From positions 88,185,540 to 88,249,539 of the forward strand of contig CM068839.1 in assembly GCA_028554795.2 (NCBI GenBank): DNA of 64,000 nucleotides. The letters run 5' to 3'. Of the stretch, positions 27,845 through 43,008 are shown in pieces. The first letter of the stretch is position 1. The number at the start of each line of letters is the position of its first letter. Origin of the DNA: Sinohyriopsis cumingii (taxonomy: Eukaryota; Mollusca; Bivalvia; Unionida; Unionidae). The position numbers and the translations under genes are program-made. Under the pieces are notes generated by a model. The model had not been told where the DNA came from, did no database searches, and saw nothing but the letters and a program-made list of their open reading frames with translations.

Positions 27845-30800
27845 GTGATCTCCTCTCCCGTCAGAGATTTCTGGCGGACGATCCCTTTCACCATAGGGCC
27901 TAGAGCCTTCTTGATATCACAGTACATACCTTGGATGTTTCCGGATTCGGCACTGCGCTGGAGTCCTTCACATAGTTATTACCAGTACTCGTTCGCGCAC
28001 TGTCTAGCGATGTGTTGGGTGTTGCTTCGTGCGCTTCTGAGATCAGCAAGCATCCGTTCATTAGGGCATTTTTTGTAAGCTTTGAAGGCTTTTCATTTGT
28101 CTTCGATTATTGGTTCTATCCTTGATAGATGTGCGCTGAACTAGTGCCAAACGTGGCCATGGCTGTGCTGTAGATGACACCCTTCATGGCGCTCCACATG
28201 GCTGTGGCATCGTGATCTGGCAGGTCTTGGAGTGCCTGGTCCAGGGCTAGTATGAGAATACAAGAGTATATCACAATTATGCTCATGCAGCTCTGAGATT
28301 TTTTCAGAGACGTACGAAAATTCAATCAAAATCCAATTAAACATTTTATAATTTCATTTGTATTAAATGTTCTAATTCGAGGTTATTAAAAGCTTATTAC
28401 ATGAATAAACTGCACAATTTTGCAGGTGCCACATTTTACTTAAATAAAAACAGACACCATGAAAAAGGAAAAATCAGCCAAATATATTCATATATTACCA
28501 AAACATAATGCAAATAGACTTTTTTTTAATATAAATTATTACAAAAAGTGCACATGTAAGATTTATAAATTCTTTGGTTGATCTTTTTTATTCTGGCTGT
28601 GTCATACAGGAAATGTTTTTTAAACTAAACAGGCATTGGATATTGAAAATCAATTATAATCCTTATTATTGCAGCATATATACTTGTCAATTATTCTGGC
28701 CAAGCATTATGCTATAAGAATTGCATTGCATAAATGGAAATATATTGTACTGCAAACCCACTTCCTCACATCCGACCCTGTTATCTGTTCAATGAATGTA
28801 TTCTACAAGTATCCTCAATGGCATGAATATGTGTTTTCTCTGAAATGTTTCAAACTTAATGCAAAATAATGGTGAAAGACAAACGTTAATTCAAATAAAG
28901 CATCACACACATACACACGAATGCAACAAGTGTATACAGACAGGATGTCTTTCTTTGTCATACTATTTACACCGATAAATCAACAATAACTACTTGAAAG
29001 TGTTTTATTCAATTTTTAAATTCGGAAAAATGTTAGAAATACAATAAAACTCAAGAAATATTTATTTGTTGGTATTCCGCAGCGTGACAAATGGAACGTA
29101 ACGCTCAGTGTAATTTCGACAATTTAGAACAAATGTTCATAACCGACAAAAAGATTTCAAAGAAACTATATATGTAATCTTTACTGGTTCGATCTACAAG
29201 TAAATAGCTGCAGGATTCAGCTAATGGTGTACATTTCAAAAGGGAAATGGGATGAAATTGTCTCGAAGTAATTGTAACCAAAGCGTACTAAAAGATTACA
29301 TAGCTCGCCTCTTTGAAGTAATTATAAACAATGTAATAAACGAGTATGTATCTCAACAATTTGATGTAATTGTAACCAGAGTACTAAAGCCGAGTAAATA
29401 TCTCAACTCGTTGAAGCAACTGTATAACTGTAACAAGAGTAATAAATGAGTATATATCTCAACTCTCTGAAGTAATTGTAACCAAAGTACAATAAATGAT
29501 TACATAGCTCATCTCTTAGAGGTAATTGTAACTAGTCTAATAAACTATTACATATCTCAGCTCTTCCAAGCAATTGTAAACAAAATGTAATAAATAACAG
29601 CTTAGATGACCTCTTCGATGCATTTAATAGTCTTCAGTTTACATAATAAAACTAATTATCATGCAGGTCAAAGGTCTTGGTGAGGTCGATGAACATCATG
29701 TAGAGTGGTTGACCTTGCTCTGTGTTCTTCTCTTGGAGTTGTCGTATGGAAAATATCCTGTCTGTCGTCGACCTGCCTGCATTAAAGCCGCACTGGGATT
29801 CCAGGTGCACACTGTCCGCCAGCAACTGCAGCCTGTTGAATATAATGCGGGCATACACGTTGCCAACGATGCTCAGAAGCGAGATCAAGCGAGATCCCTC
29901 TGTAATTATTACAGTCACTGAGGTCGCCATTGTTTTTGTAAACGGTATCTCGCGCATGTCTTGGGGTCCGCTCCTTCCTCCCAGCAGAGACAAAGTAGCT
30001 CATGCAGTGGCTGAAGGAATGTTTGTTTCCCACGTTCGATAGCTTCGGGCGGGATGATGTCACTACCTGGTGCTTTGTCGTTTGGGAGGGAGTCGATTGC
30101 TTTGCTGAGCTCCTCTAAGGTGGGCACTTTGTCGAGCTCATCCATGGTGGGCAGTTTTTATGCTGCTAGGGGCCGCATCGGTGACTGACATTTCTTGGGA
30201 GTATAGCTCTAGGTAGTGTTCCACCCATCTGGCCATCTGTCATACTTAATGCAAAATAATGGTGAAAGACAAACGTTAATTCAAATAAAGCATCGCACAC
30301 ATACACACGAATGCAACAAGTGTATACAGACATGATGTCTTCCGTCGTCATACTATATACACCGGCTAATCAACAATAACTACTTAAAAGTGTTTAATTC
30401 AATTTTTAAATTCACAAAAAATGTGAGAAATACAATAAAACTCAAGAAATCTTTATTTGTTGGTATTCCGCAGCGTAACAAATGGAACGTAACGCCCAGT
30501 GTAATTTCGACAATTTAGAACAAATCTTCATATGCGACAAAAAGATTTCAAAGAAACTATATATGTAATCTTTACTGGTTCGATCTACAAGTAAATAACT
30601 CCAGGATTCAGTTTATGGTGTACATTTCAAAAGGGAAATGGGATGAAATTATCTCGAAGTAATTGTAAGCAAAGTGTACTAAAAGATTACATAGCTCGCC
30701 TCTTTGAAGTAATTATAAACAATGTAATAAACGAGTATGTATCTCAACTATTTGATGTAATTGAAACCAGAGTATTAAAGCCGAGTAAATATCTCAACTC

Positions 30801-31635
30801 GTTGAAGTAACTGTATAACTGTAAAAAGAGTAATAAATAAGTATATATCTCAATTCTCTGAAGTAATTGTAACCAAAATACAATAAATGATTACATAGCT
30901 CATCTCTTCAAGGTAATTGTAACTAGTCTAATAAACTATTACATATCTCAGCTCTTCCAAGCAATTGTTAACAAAATGTAATAAATAACAGCTTAGATGA
31001 CCTCTTCGATGCATTTAATAGTCTTCAGTTTACATAATAAAAACTAATTATCATGCAGGTCAATGGTCTTGGTGAGTTCAATGAACATCATGTAGAGTGG
31101 TTGACCTTGCTCTGTGTTCTTCTCTTGGAGTTGTCGTATGGAAAAGATCATGTCTGTCGTCGACCTGCCTGCTTTAAAGCCGCACTGGGATTCCAGGTGC
31201 ACACGGTCCGCCAGCAACTGCAGCCTGTTGAGTATAATGCGAGAATACACTTTGCCAACGATGCTCAGAAGCGAGATCCCTCTGTAATTATTACAGTTAC
31301 TGAGGTCGCCATTGTTTTTGTAAACGGTATCTCGCGCATATCTTGGAGGACCGCTCCTTTCCTCCCAGCAGAGACAAAGTAGCTCATGCAGCAGCTGAAG
31401 CAATGTTGGTTTCCCACGTTCGATAGCTTTGGGCGGGATGCTGTCACTACATGGTGCTTTGTCGTTTGGGACGGAGTCGATTGCTTTGTTGAGCTCCTCT
31501 AAGGTGGGCACTTTGTGGAGCTCCTCTATGGTGGGCAGTTTTTATGCTGCTAGGGCTGCATCGGTGACTGACATTTCTTGGGAGCATAGCTCTGAGTAGT
31601 GTTCCACCCATCTGGCCATCTGTTGCTCGCAGTCA
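27845..31635. repeat. Satellite unit 4
   Basis: Full-length 3,791-bp unit. Its B-type RT piece (31044-31511) carries the Ser/Lys variants seen in all units from 27253 rightwards. Confidence 0.93.
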
Positions 31636-34600
31636 GTGATCTCCTCTCCCGTCAGAGATTTCTGGCGGACGATCCCTTTCACCATAGGGCCTAGAGCCTT
31701 CTTGATATCACAGTACATACCTTGGATGTTTCCGGATTCGGCACTGCGCTGGAGTCCTTCACATAGTTGTTACCAGTACTCGTTCGCGCACTGTCTAGCG
31801 ATGTGTTGGGTGTTGCTTCGTGCGCTTCTGAGATCAGCAAGCATCCGTTCATTAGGGCATTTTTTGTAAGCTTTGAAGGCTTTTCATTTGTCTTCGATTA
31901 TTGGTTCTATCCTTGATAGATGTGCGCTGAACTAGTGCCAAACGTGGCCATGGCTGTGCTGTAGATGACACCCTTCATGGCGCTCCACATGGCTGTGGCA
32001 TCGTGATCTGGCAGGTCTTGGAGTGCCTGGTCCAGGGCTAGTATGAGAATACAAGAGTATATCACAATTATGCTCATGCAGCTCTGAGATTTTTTCAGAG
32101 ACGTACGAAAATTCAATCAAAATCCAATTAAACATTTTATAATTTCATTTGTATTAAATGTTCTAATTCGAGGTTATTAAAAGCTTATTACATGAATAAA
32201 CTGCACAATTTTGCAGGTGCCACATTTTACTTAAATAAAAACAGACACCATGAAAAAGGAAAAATCAGCCAAATATATTCATATATTACCAAAACATAAT
32301 GCAAATAGACTTTTTTTTAATATAAATTATTACAAAAAGTGCACATGTAAGATTTATAAATTCTTTGGTTGATCTTTTTTATTCTGGCTGTGTCATACAG
32401 GAAATGTTTTTTAAACTAAACAGGCATTGGATATTGAAAATCAATTATAATCCTTATTATTGCAGCATATATACTTGTCAATTATTCTGGCCAAGCATTA
32501 TGCTATAAGAATTGCATTGCATAAATGGAAATATATTGTACTGCAAACCCACTTCCTCACATCCGACCCTGTTATCTGTTCAATGAATGTATTCTACAAG
32601 TATCCTCAATGGCATGAATATGTGTTTTCTCTGAAATGTTTCAAACTTAATGCAAAATAATGGTGAAAGACAAACGTTAATTCAAATAAAGCATCACACA
32701 CATACACACGAATGCAACAAGTGTATACAGACAGGATGTCTTTCTTTGTCATACTATTTACACCGATAAATCAACAATAACTACTTGAAAGTGTTTTATT
32801 CAATTTTTAAATTCGGAAAAATGTTAGAAATACAATAAAACTCAAGAAATATTTATTTGTTGGTATTCCGCAGCGTGACAAATGGAACGTAACGCTCAGT
32901 GTAATTTCGACAATTTAGAACAAATGTTCATAACCGACAAAAAGATTTCAAAGAAACTATATATGTAATCTTTACTGGTTCGATCTACAAGTAAATAGCT
33001 GCAGGATTCAGCTAATGGTGTACATTTCAAAAGGGAAATGGGATGAAATTGTCTCGAAGTAATTGTAACCAAAGCGTACTAAAAGATTACATAGCTCGCC
33101 TCTTTGAAGTAATTATAAACAATGTAATAAACGAGTATGTATCTCAACAATTTGATGTAATTGTAACCAGAGTACTAAAGCCGAGTAAATATCTCAACTC
33201 GTTGAAGCAACTGTATAACTGTAACAAGAGTAATAAATGAGTATATATCTCAACTCTCTGAAGTAATTGTAACCAAAGTACAATAAATGATTACATAGCT
33301 CATCTCTTAGAGGTAATTGTAACTAGTCTAATAAACTATTACATATCTCAGCTCTTCCAAGCAATTGTAAACAAAATGTAATAAATAACAGCTTAGATGA
33401 CCTCTTCGATGCATTTAATAGACTTCAGTTTACATAATAAAACTAATTATCATGCAGGTCAAAGGTCTTGGTGAGGTCGATGAACATCATGTAGAGTGGT
33501 TGACCTTGCTCTGTGTTCTTCTCTTGGAGTTGTCGTATGGAAAATATCCTGTCTGTCGTCGACCTGCCTGCATTAAAGCCGCACTGGGATTCCAGGTGCA
33601 CACTGTCCGCCAGCAACTGCAGCCTGTTGAATATAATGCGGGCATACACGTTGCCAACGATGCTCAGAAGCGAGATCAAGCGAGATCCCTCTGTAATTAT
33701 TACAGTCACTGAGGTCGCCATTGTTTTTGTAAACGGTATCTCGCGCATGTCTTGGGGTCCGCTCCTTCCTCCCAGCAGAGACAAAGTAGCTCATGCAGTG
33801 GCTGAAGGAATGTTTGTTTCCCACGTTCGATAGCTTCGGGCGGGATGATGTCACTACCTGGTGCTTTGTCGTTTGGGAGGGAGTCGATTGCTTTGCTGAG
33901 CTCCTCTAAGGTGGGCACTTTGTCGAGCTCATCCATGGTGGGCAGTTTTTATGCTGCTAGGGGCCGCATCGGTGACTGACATTTCTTGGGAGTATAGCTC
34001 TAGGTAGTGTTCCACCCATCTGGCCATCTGTCATACTTAATGCAAAATAATGGTGAAAGACAAACGTTAATTCAAATAAAGCATCGCACACATACACACG
34101 AATGCAACAAGTGTATACAGACATGATGTCTTCCGTCGTCATACTATATACACCGGCTAATCAACAATAACTACTTAAAAGTGTTTAATTCAATTTTTAA
34201 ATTCACAAAAAATGTGAGAAATACAATAAAACTCAAGAAATCTTTATTTGTTGGTATTCCGCAGCGTAACAAATGGAACGTAACGCCCAGTGTAATTTCG
34301 ACAATTTAGAACAAATCTTCATATGCGACAAAAAGATTTCAAAGAAACTATATATGTAATCTTTACTGGTTCGATCTACAAGTAAATAACTCCAGGATTC
34401 AGTTTATGGTGTACATTTCAAAAGGGAAATGGGATGAAATTATCTCGAAGTAATTGTAAGCAAAGTGTACTAAAAGATTACATAGCTCGCCTCTTTGAAG
34501 TAATTATAAACAATGTAATAAACGAGTATGTATCTCAACTATTTGATGTAATTGAAACCAGAGTATTAAAGCCGAGTAAATATCTCAACTCGTTGAAGTA

Positions 34601-35426
34601 ACTGTATAACTGTAAAAAGAGTAATAAATAAGTATATATCTCAATTCTCTGAAGTAATTGTAACCAAAATACAATAAATGATTACATAGCTCATCTCTTC
34701 AAGGTAATTGTAACTAGTCTAATAAACTATTACATATCTCAGCTCTTCCAAGCAATTGTTAACAAAATGTAATAAATAACAGCTTAGATGACCTCTTCGA
34801 TGCATTTAATAGTCTTCAGTTTACATAATAAAAACTAATTATCATGCAGGTCAATGGTCTTGGTGAGTTCAATGAACATCATGTAGAGTGGTTGACCTTG
34901 CTCTGTGTTCTTCTCTTGGAGTTGTCGTATGGAAAAGATCATGTCTGTCGTCGACCTGCCTGCTTTAAAGCCGCACTGGGATTCCAGGTGCACACGGTCC
35001 GCCAGCAACTGCAGCCTGTTGAGTATAATGCGAGAATACACTTTGCCAACGATGCTCAGAAGCGAGATCCCTCTGTAATTATTACAGTTACTGAGGTCGC
35101 CATTGTTTTTGTAAACGGTATCTCGCGCATATCTTGGAGGACCGCTCCTTTCCTCCCAGCAGAGACAAAGTAGCTCATGCAGCAGCTGAAGCAATGTTGG
35201 TTTCCCACGTTCGATAGCTTTGGGCGGGATGCTGTCACTACATGGTGCTTTGTCGTTTGGGACGGAGTCGATTGCTTTGTTGAGCTCCTCTAAGGTGGGC
35301 ACTTTGTGGAGCTCCTCTATGGTGGGCAGTTTTTATGCTGCTAGGGCTGCATCGGTGACTGACATTTCTTGGGAGCATAGCTCTGAGTAGTGTTCCACCC
35401 ATCTGGCCATCTGTTGCTCGCAGTCA
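31636..35426. repeat. Satellite unit 5
   Basis: Full-length 3,791-bp unit with a private A at 33422 (TAGACTTC where other units read TAGTCTTC). Confidence 0.93.
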
Positions 35427-38400
35427 GTGATCTCCTCTCCCGTCAGAGATTTCTGGCGGACGATCCCTTTCACCATAGGGCCTAGAGCCTTCTTGATATC
35501 ACAGTACATACCTTGGATGTTTCCGGATTCGGCACTGCGCTGGAGTCCTTCACATAGTTGTTACCAGTACTCGTTCGCGCACTGTCTAGCGATGTGTTGG
35601 GTGTTGCTTCGTGCGCTTCTGAGATCAGCAAGCATCCGTTCATTAGGGCATTTTTTGTAAGCTTTGAAGGCTTTTCATTTGTCTTCGATTATTGGTTCTA
35701 TCCTTGATAGATGTGCGCTGAACTAGTGCCAAACGTGGCCATGGCTGTGCTGTAGATGACACCCTTCATGGCGCTCCACATGGCTGTGGCATCGTGATCT
35801 GGCAGGTCTTGGAGTGCCTGGTCCAGGGCTAGTATGAGAATACAAGAGTATATCACAATTATGCTCATGCAGCTCTGAGATTTTTTCAGAGACGTACGAA
35901 AATTCAATCAAAATCCAATTAAACATTTTATAATTTCATTTGTATTAAATGTTCTAATTCGAGGTTATTAAAAGCTTATTACATGAATAAACTGCACAAT
36001 TTTGCAGGTGCCACATTTTACTTAAATAAAAACAGACACCATGAAAAAGGAAAAATCAGCCAAATATATTCATATATTACCAAAACATAATGCAAATAGA
36101 CTTTTTTTTAATATAAATTATTACAAAAAGTGCACATGTAAGATTTATAAATTCTTTGGTTGATCTTTTTTATTCTGGCTGTGTCATACAGGAAATGTTT
36201 TTTAAACTAAACAGGCATTGGATATTGAAAATCAATTATAATCCTTATTATTGCAGCATATATACTTGTCAATTATTCTGGCCAAGCATTATGCTATAAG
36301 AATTGCATTGCATAAATGGAAATATATTGTACTGCAAACCCACTTCCTCACATCCGACCCTGTTATCTGTTCAATGAATGTATTCTACAAGTATCCTCAA
36401 TGGCATGAATATGTGTTTTCTCTGAAATGTTTCAAACTTAATGCAAAATAATGGTGAAAGACAAACGTTAATTCAAATAAAGCATCACACACATACACAC
36501 GAATGCAACAAGTGTATACAGACAGGATGTCTTTCTTTGTCATACTATTTACACCGATAAATCAACAATAACTACTTGAAAGTGTTTTATTCAATTTTTA
36601 AATTCGGAAAAATGTTAGAAATACAATAAAACTCAAGAAATATTTATTTGTTGGTATTCCGCAGCGTGACAAATGGAACGTAACGCTCAGTGTAATTTCG
36701 ACAATTTAGAACAAATGTTCATAACCGACAAAAAGATTTCAAAGAAACTATATATGTAATCTTTACTGGTTCGATCTACAAGTAAATAGCTGCAGGATTC
36801 AGCTAATGGTGTACATTTCAAAAGGGAAATGGGATGAAATTGTCTCGAAGTAATTGTAACCAAAGCGTACTAAAAGATTACATAGCTCGCCTCTTTGAAG
36901 TAATTATAAACAATGTAATAAACGAGTATGTATCTCAACAATTTGATGTAATTGTAACCAGAGTACTAAAGCCGAGTAAATATCTCAACTCGTTGAAGCA
37001 ACTGTATAACTGTAACAAGAGTAATAAATGAGTATATATCTCAACTCTCTGAAGTAATTGTAACCAAAGTACAATAAATGATTACATAGCTCATCTCTTA
37101 GAGGTAATTGTAACTAGTCTAATAAACTATTACATATCTCAGCTCTTCCAAGCAATTGTAAACAAAATGTAATAAATAACAGCTTAGATGACCTCTTCGA
37201 TGCATTTAATAGTCTTCAGTTTACATAATAAAACTAATTATCATGCAGGTCAAAGGTCTTGGTGAGGTCGATGAACATCATGTAGAGTGGTTGACCTTGC
37301 TCTGTGTTCTTCTCTTGGAGTTGTCGTATGGAAAATATCCTGTCTGTCGTCGACCTGCCTGCATTAAAGCCGCACTGGGATTCCAGGTGCACACTGTCCG
37401 CCAGCAACTGCAGCCTGTTGAATATAATGCGGGCATACACGTTGCCAACGATGCTCAGAAGCGAGATCAAGCGAGATCCCTCTGTAATTATTACAGTCAC
37501 TGAGGTCACCATTGTTTTTGTAAACGGTATCTCGCGCATGTCTTGGGGTCCGCTCCTTCCTCCCAGCAGAGACAAAGTAGCTCATGCAGTGGCTGAAGGA
37601 ATGTTTGTTTCCCACGTTCGATAGCTTCGGGCGGGATGATGTCACTACCTGGTGCTTTGTCGTTTGGGAGGGAGTCGATTGCTTTGCTGAGCTCCTCTAA
37701 GGTGGGCACTTTGTCGAGCTCATCCATGGTGGGCAGTTTTTATGCTGCTAGGGGCCGCATCGGTGACTGACATTTCTTGGGAGTATAGCTCTAGGTAGTG
37801 TTCCACCCATCTGGCCATCTGTCATACTTAATGCAAAATAATGGTGAAAGACAAACGTTAATTCAAATAAAGCATCGCACACATACACACGAATGCAACA
37901 AGTGTATACAGACATGATGTCTTCCGTCGTCATACTATATACACCGGCTAATCAACAATAACTACTTAAAAGTGTTTAATTCAATTTTTAAATTCACAAA
38001 AAATGTGAGAAATACAATAAAACTCAAGAAATCTTTATTTGTTGGTATTCCGCAGCGTAACAAATGGAACGTAACGCCCAGTGTAATTTCGACAATTTAG
38101 AACAAATCTTCATATGCGACAAAAAGATTTCAAAGAAACTATATATGTAATCTTTACTGGTTCGATCTACAAGTAAATAACTCCAGGATTCAGTTTATGG
38201 TGTACATTTCAAAAGGGAAATGGGATGAAATTATCTCGAAGTAATTGTAAGCAAAGTGTACTAAAAGATTACATAGCTCGCCTCTTTGAAGTAATTATAA
38301 ACAATGTAATAAACGAGTATGTATCTCAACTATTTGATGTAATTGAAACCAGAGTATTAAAGCCGAGTAAATATCTCAACTCGTTGAAGTAACTGTATAA

Positions 38401-39217
38401 CTGTAAAAAGAGTAATAAATAAGTATATATCTCAATTCTCTGAAGTAATTGTAACCAAAATACAATAAATGATTACATAGCTCATCTCTTCAAGGTAATT
38501 GTAACTAGTCTAATAAACTATTACATATCTCAGCTCTTCCAAGCAATTGTTAACAAAATGTAATAAATAACAGCTTAGATGACCTCTTCGATGCATTTAA
38601 TAGTCTTCAGTTTACATAATAAAAACTAATTATCATGCAGGTCAATGGTCTTGGTGAGTTCAATGAACATCATGTAGAGTGGTTGACCTTGCTCTGTGTT
38701 CTTCTCTTGGAGTTGTCGTATGGAAAAGATCATGTCTGTCGTCGACCTGCCTGCTTTAAAGCCGCACTGGGATTCCAGGTGCACACGGTCCGCCAGCAAC
38801 TGCAGCCTGTTGAGTATAATGCGAGAATACACTTTGCCAACGATGCTCAGAAGCGAGATCCCTCTGTAATTATTACAGTTACTGAGGTCGCCATTGTTTT
38901 TGTAAACGGTATCTCGCGCATATCTTGGAGGACCGCTCCTTTCCTCCCAGCAGAGACAAAGTAGCTCATGCAGCAGCTGAAGCAATGTTGGTTTCCCACG
39001 TTCGATAGCTTTGGGCGGGATGCTGTCACTACATGGTGCTTTGTCGTTTGGGACGGAGTCGATTGCTTTGTTGAGCTCCTCTAAGGTGGGCACTTTGTGG
39101 AGCTCCTCTATGGTGGGCAGTTTTTATGCTGCTAGGGCTGCATCGGTGACTGACATTTCTTGGGAGCATAGCTCTGAGTAGTGTTCCACCCATCTGGCCA
39201 TCTGTTGCTCGCAGTCA
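35427..39217. repeat. Satellite unit 6
   Basis: Full-length unit. It carries an A (GGTCACC instead of GGTCGCC) near 37507, a variant otherwise seen only in unit 10. Confidence 0.93.
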
Positions 39218-42200
39218 GTGATCTCCTCTCCCGTCAGAGATTTCTGGCGGACGATCCCTTTCACCATAGGGCCTAGAGCCTTCTTGATATCACAGTACAT
39301 ACCTTGGATGTTTCCGGATTCGGCACTGCGCTGGAGTCCTTCACATAGTTGTTACCAGTACTCGTTCGCGCACTGTCTAGCGATGTGTTGGGTGTTGCTT
39401 CGTGCGCTTCTGAGATCAGCAAGCATCCGTTCATTAGGGCATTTTTTGTAAGCTTTGAAGGCTTTTCATTTGTCTTCGATTATTGGTTCTATCCTTGATA
39501 GATGTGCGCTGAACTAGTGCCAAACGTGGCCATGGCTGTGCTGTAGATGACACCCTTCATGGCGCTCCACATGGCTGTGGCATCGTGATCTGGCAGGTCT
39601 TGGAGTGCCTGGTCCAGGGCTAGTATGAGAATACAAGAGTATATCACAATTATGCTCATGCAGCTCTGAGATTTTTTCAGAGACGTACGAAAATTCAATC
39701 AAAATCCAATTAAACATTTTATAATTTCATTTGTATTAAATGTTCTAATTCGAGGTTATTAAAAGCTTATTACATGAATAAACTGCACAATTTTGCAGGT
39801 GCCACATTTTACTTAAATAAAAACAGACACCATGAAAAAGGAAAAATCAGCCAAATATATTCATATATTACCAAAACATAATGCAAATAGACTTTTTTTT
39901 AATATAAATTATTACAAAAAGTGCACATGTAAGATTTATAAATTCTTTGGTTGATCTTTTTTATTCTGGCTGTGTCATACAGGAAATGTTTTTTAAACTA
40001 AACAGGCATTGGATATTGAAAATCAATTATAATCCTTATTATTGCAGCATATATACTTGTCAATTATTCTGGCCAAGCATTATGCTATAAGAATTGCATT
40101 GCATAAATGGAAATATATTGTACTGCAAACCCACTTCCTCACATCCGACCCTGTTATCTGTTCAATGAATGTATTCTACAAGTATCCTCAATGGCATGAA
40201 TATGTGTTTTCTCTGAAATGTTTCAAACTTAATGCAAAATAATGGTGAAAGACAAACGTTAATTCAAATAAAGCATCACACACATACACACGAATGCAAC
40301 AAGTGTATACAGACAGGATGTCTTTCTTTGTCATACTATTTACACCGATAAATCAACAATAACTACTTGAAAGTGTTTTATTCAATTTTTAAATTCGGAA
40401 AAATGTTAGAAATACAATAAAACTCAAGAAATATTTATTTGTTGGCATTCCGCAGCGTGACAAATGGAACGTAACGCTCAGTGTAATTTCGACAATTTAG
40501 AACAAATGTTCATAACCGACAAAAGGATTTCAAAGAAACTATATATGTAATCTTTACTGGTTCGATCTACAAGTAAATAGCTGCAGGATTCAGCTAATGG
40601 TGTACATTTCAAAAGGGAAATGGGATGAAATTGTCTCGAAGTAATTGTAACCAAAGCGTACTAAAAGATTACATAGCTCGCCTCTTTGAAGTAATTATAA
40701 ACAATGTAATAAACGAGTATGTATCTCAACAATTTGATGTAATTGTAACCAGAGTACTAAAGCCGAGTAAATATCTCAACTCGTTGAAGCAACTGTATAA
40801 CTGTAACAAGAGTAATAAATGAGTATATATCTCAACTCTCTGAAGTAATTGTAACCAAAGTACAATAAATGATTACATAGCTCATCTCTTAGAGGTAATT
40901 GTAACTAGTCTAATAAACTATTACATATCTCAGCTCTTCCAAGCAATTGTAAACAAAATGTAATAAATAACAGCTTAGATGACCTCTTCGATGCATTTAA
41001 TAGTCTTCAGTTTACATAATAAAACTAATTATCATGCAGGTCAAAGGTCTTGGTGAGGTCGATGAACATCATGTAGAGTGGTTGACCTTGCTCTGTGTTC
41101 TTCTCTTGGAGTTGTCGTATGGAAAATATCCTGTCTGTCGTCGACCTGCCTGCATTAAAGCCGCACTGGGATTCCAGGTGCACACTGTCCGCCAGCAACT
41201 GCAGCCTGTTGAATATAATGCGGGCATACACGTTGCCAACGATGCTCAGAAGCGAGATCAAGCGAGATCCCTCTGTAATTATTACAGTCACTGAGGTCGC
41301 CATTGTTTTTGTAAACGGTATCTCGCGCATGTCTTGGGGTCCGCTCCTTCCTCCCAGCAGAGACAAAGTAGCTCATGCAGTGGCTGAAGGAATGTTTGTT
41401 TCCCACGTTCGATAGCTTCGGGCGGGATGATGTCACTACCTGGTGCTTTGTCGTTTGGGAGGGAGTCGATTGCTTTGCTGAGCTCCTCTAAGGTGGGCAC
41501 TTTGTCGAGCTCATCCATGGTGGGCAGTTTTTATGCTGCTAGGGGCCGCATCGGTGACTGACATTTCTTGGGAGTATAGCTCTAGGTAGTGTTCCACCCA
41601 TCTGGCCATCTGTCATACTTAATGCAAAATAATGGTGAAAGACAAACGTTAATTCAAATAAAGCATCGCACACATACACACGAATGCAACAAGTGTATAC
41701 AGACATGATGTCTTCCGTCGTCATACTATATACACCGGCTAATCAACAATAACTACTTAAAAGTGTTTAATTCAATTTTTAAATTCACAAAAAATGTGAG
41801 AAATACAATAAAACTCAAGAAATCTTTATTTGTTGGTATTCCGCAGCGTAACAAATGGAACGTAACGCCCAGTGTAATTTCGACAATTTAGAACAAATCT
41901 TCATATGCGACAAAAAGATTTCAAAGAAACTATATATGTAATCTTTACTGGTTCGATCTACAAGTAAATAACTCCAGGATTCAGTTTATGGTGTACATTT
42001 CAAAAGGGAAATGGGATGAAATTATCTCGAAGTAATTGTAAGCAAAGTGTACTAAAAGATTACATAGCTCTCCTCTTTGAAGTAATTATAAACAATGTAA
42101 TAAACGAGTATGTATCTCAACTATTTGATGTAATTGAAACCAGAGTATTAAAGCCGAGTAAATATCTCAACTCGTTGAAGTAACTGTATAACTGTAAAAA

Positions 42201-43008
42201 GAGTAATAAATAAGTATATATCTCAATTCTCTGAAGTAATTGTAACCAAAATACAATAAATGATTACATAGCTCATCTCTTCAAGGTAATTGTAACTAGT
42301 CTAATAAACTATTACATATCTCAGCTCTTCCAAGCAATTGTTAACAAAATGTAATAAATAACAGCTTAGATGACCTCTTCGATGCATTTAATAGTCTTCA
42401 GTTTACATAATAAAAACTAATTATCATGCAGGTCAATGGTCTTGGTGAGTTCAATGAACATCATGTAGAGTGGTTGACCTTGCTCTGTGTTCTTCTCTTG
42501 GAGTTGTCGTATGGAAAAGATCATGTCTGTCGTCGACCTGCCTGCTTTAAAGCCGCACTGGGATTCCAGGTGCACACGGTCCGCCAGCAACTGCAGCCTG
42601 TTGAGTATAATGCGAGAATACACTTTGCCAACGATGCTCAGAAGCGAGATCCCTCTGTAATTATTACAGTTACTGAGGTCGCCATTGTTTTTGTAAACGG
42701 TATCTCGCGCATATCTTGGAGGACCGCTCCTTTCCTCCCAGCAGAGACAAAGTAGCTCATGCAGCAGCTGAAGCAATGTTGGTTTCCCACGTTCGATAGC
42801 TTTGGGCGGGATGCTGTCACTACATGGTGCTTTGTCGTTTGGGACGGAGTCGATTGCTTTGTTGAGCTCCTCTAAGGTGGGCACTTTGTGGAGCTCCTCT
42901 ATGGTGGGCAGTTTTTATGCTGCTAGGGCTGCATCGGTGACTGACATTTCTTGGGAGCATAGCTCTGAGTAGTGTTCCACCCATCTGGCCATCTGTTGCT
43001 CGCAGTCA
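39218..43008. repeat. Satellite unit 7
   Basis: Full-length unit with several private changes near 40446, 40525 and 42071. Confidence 0.93.
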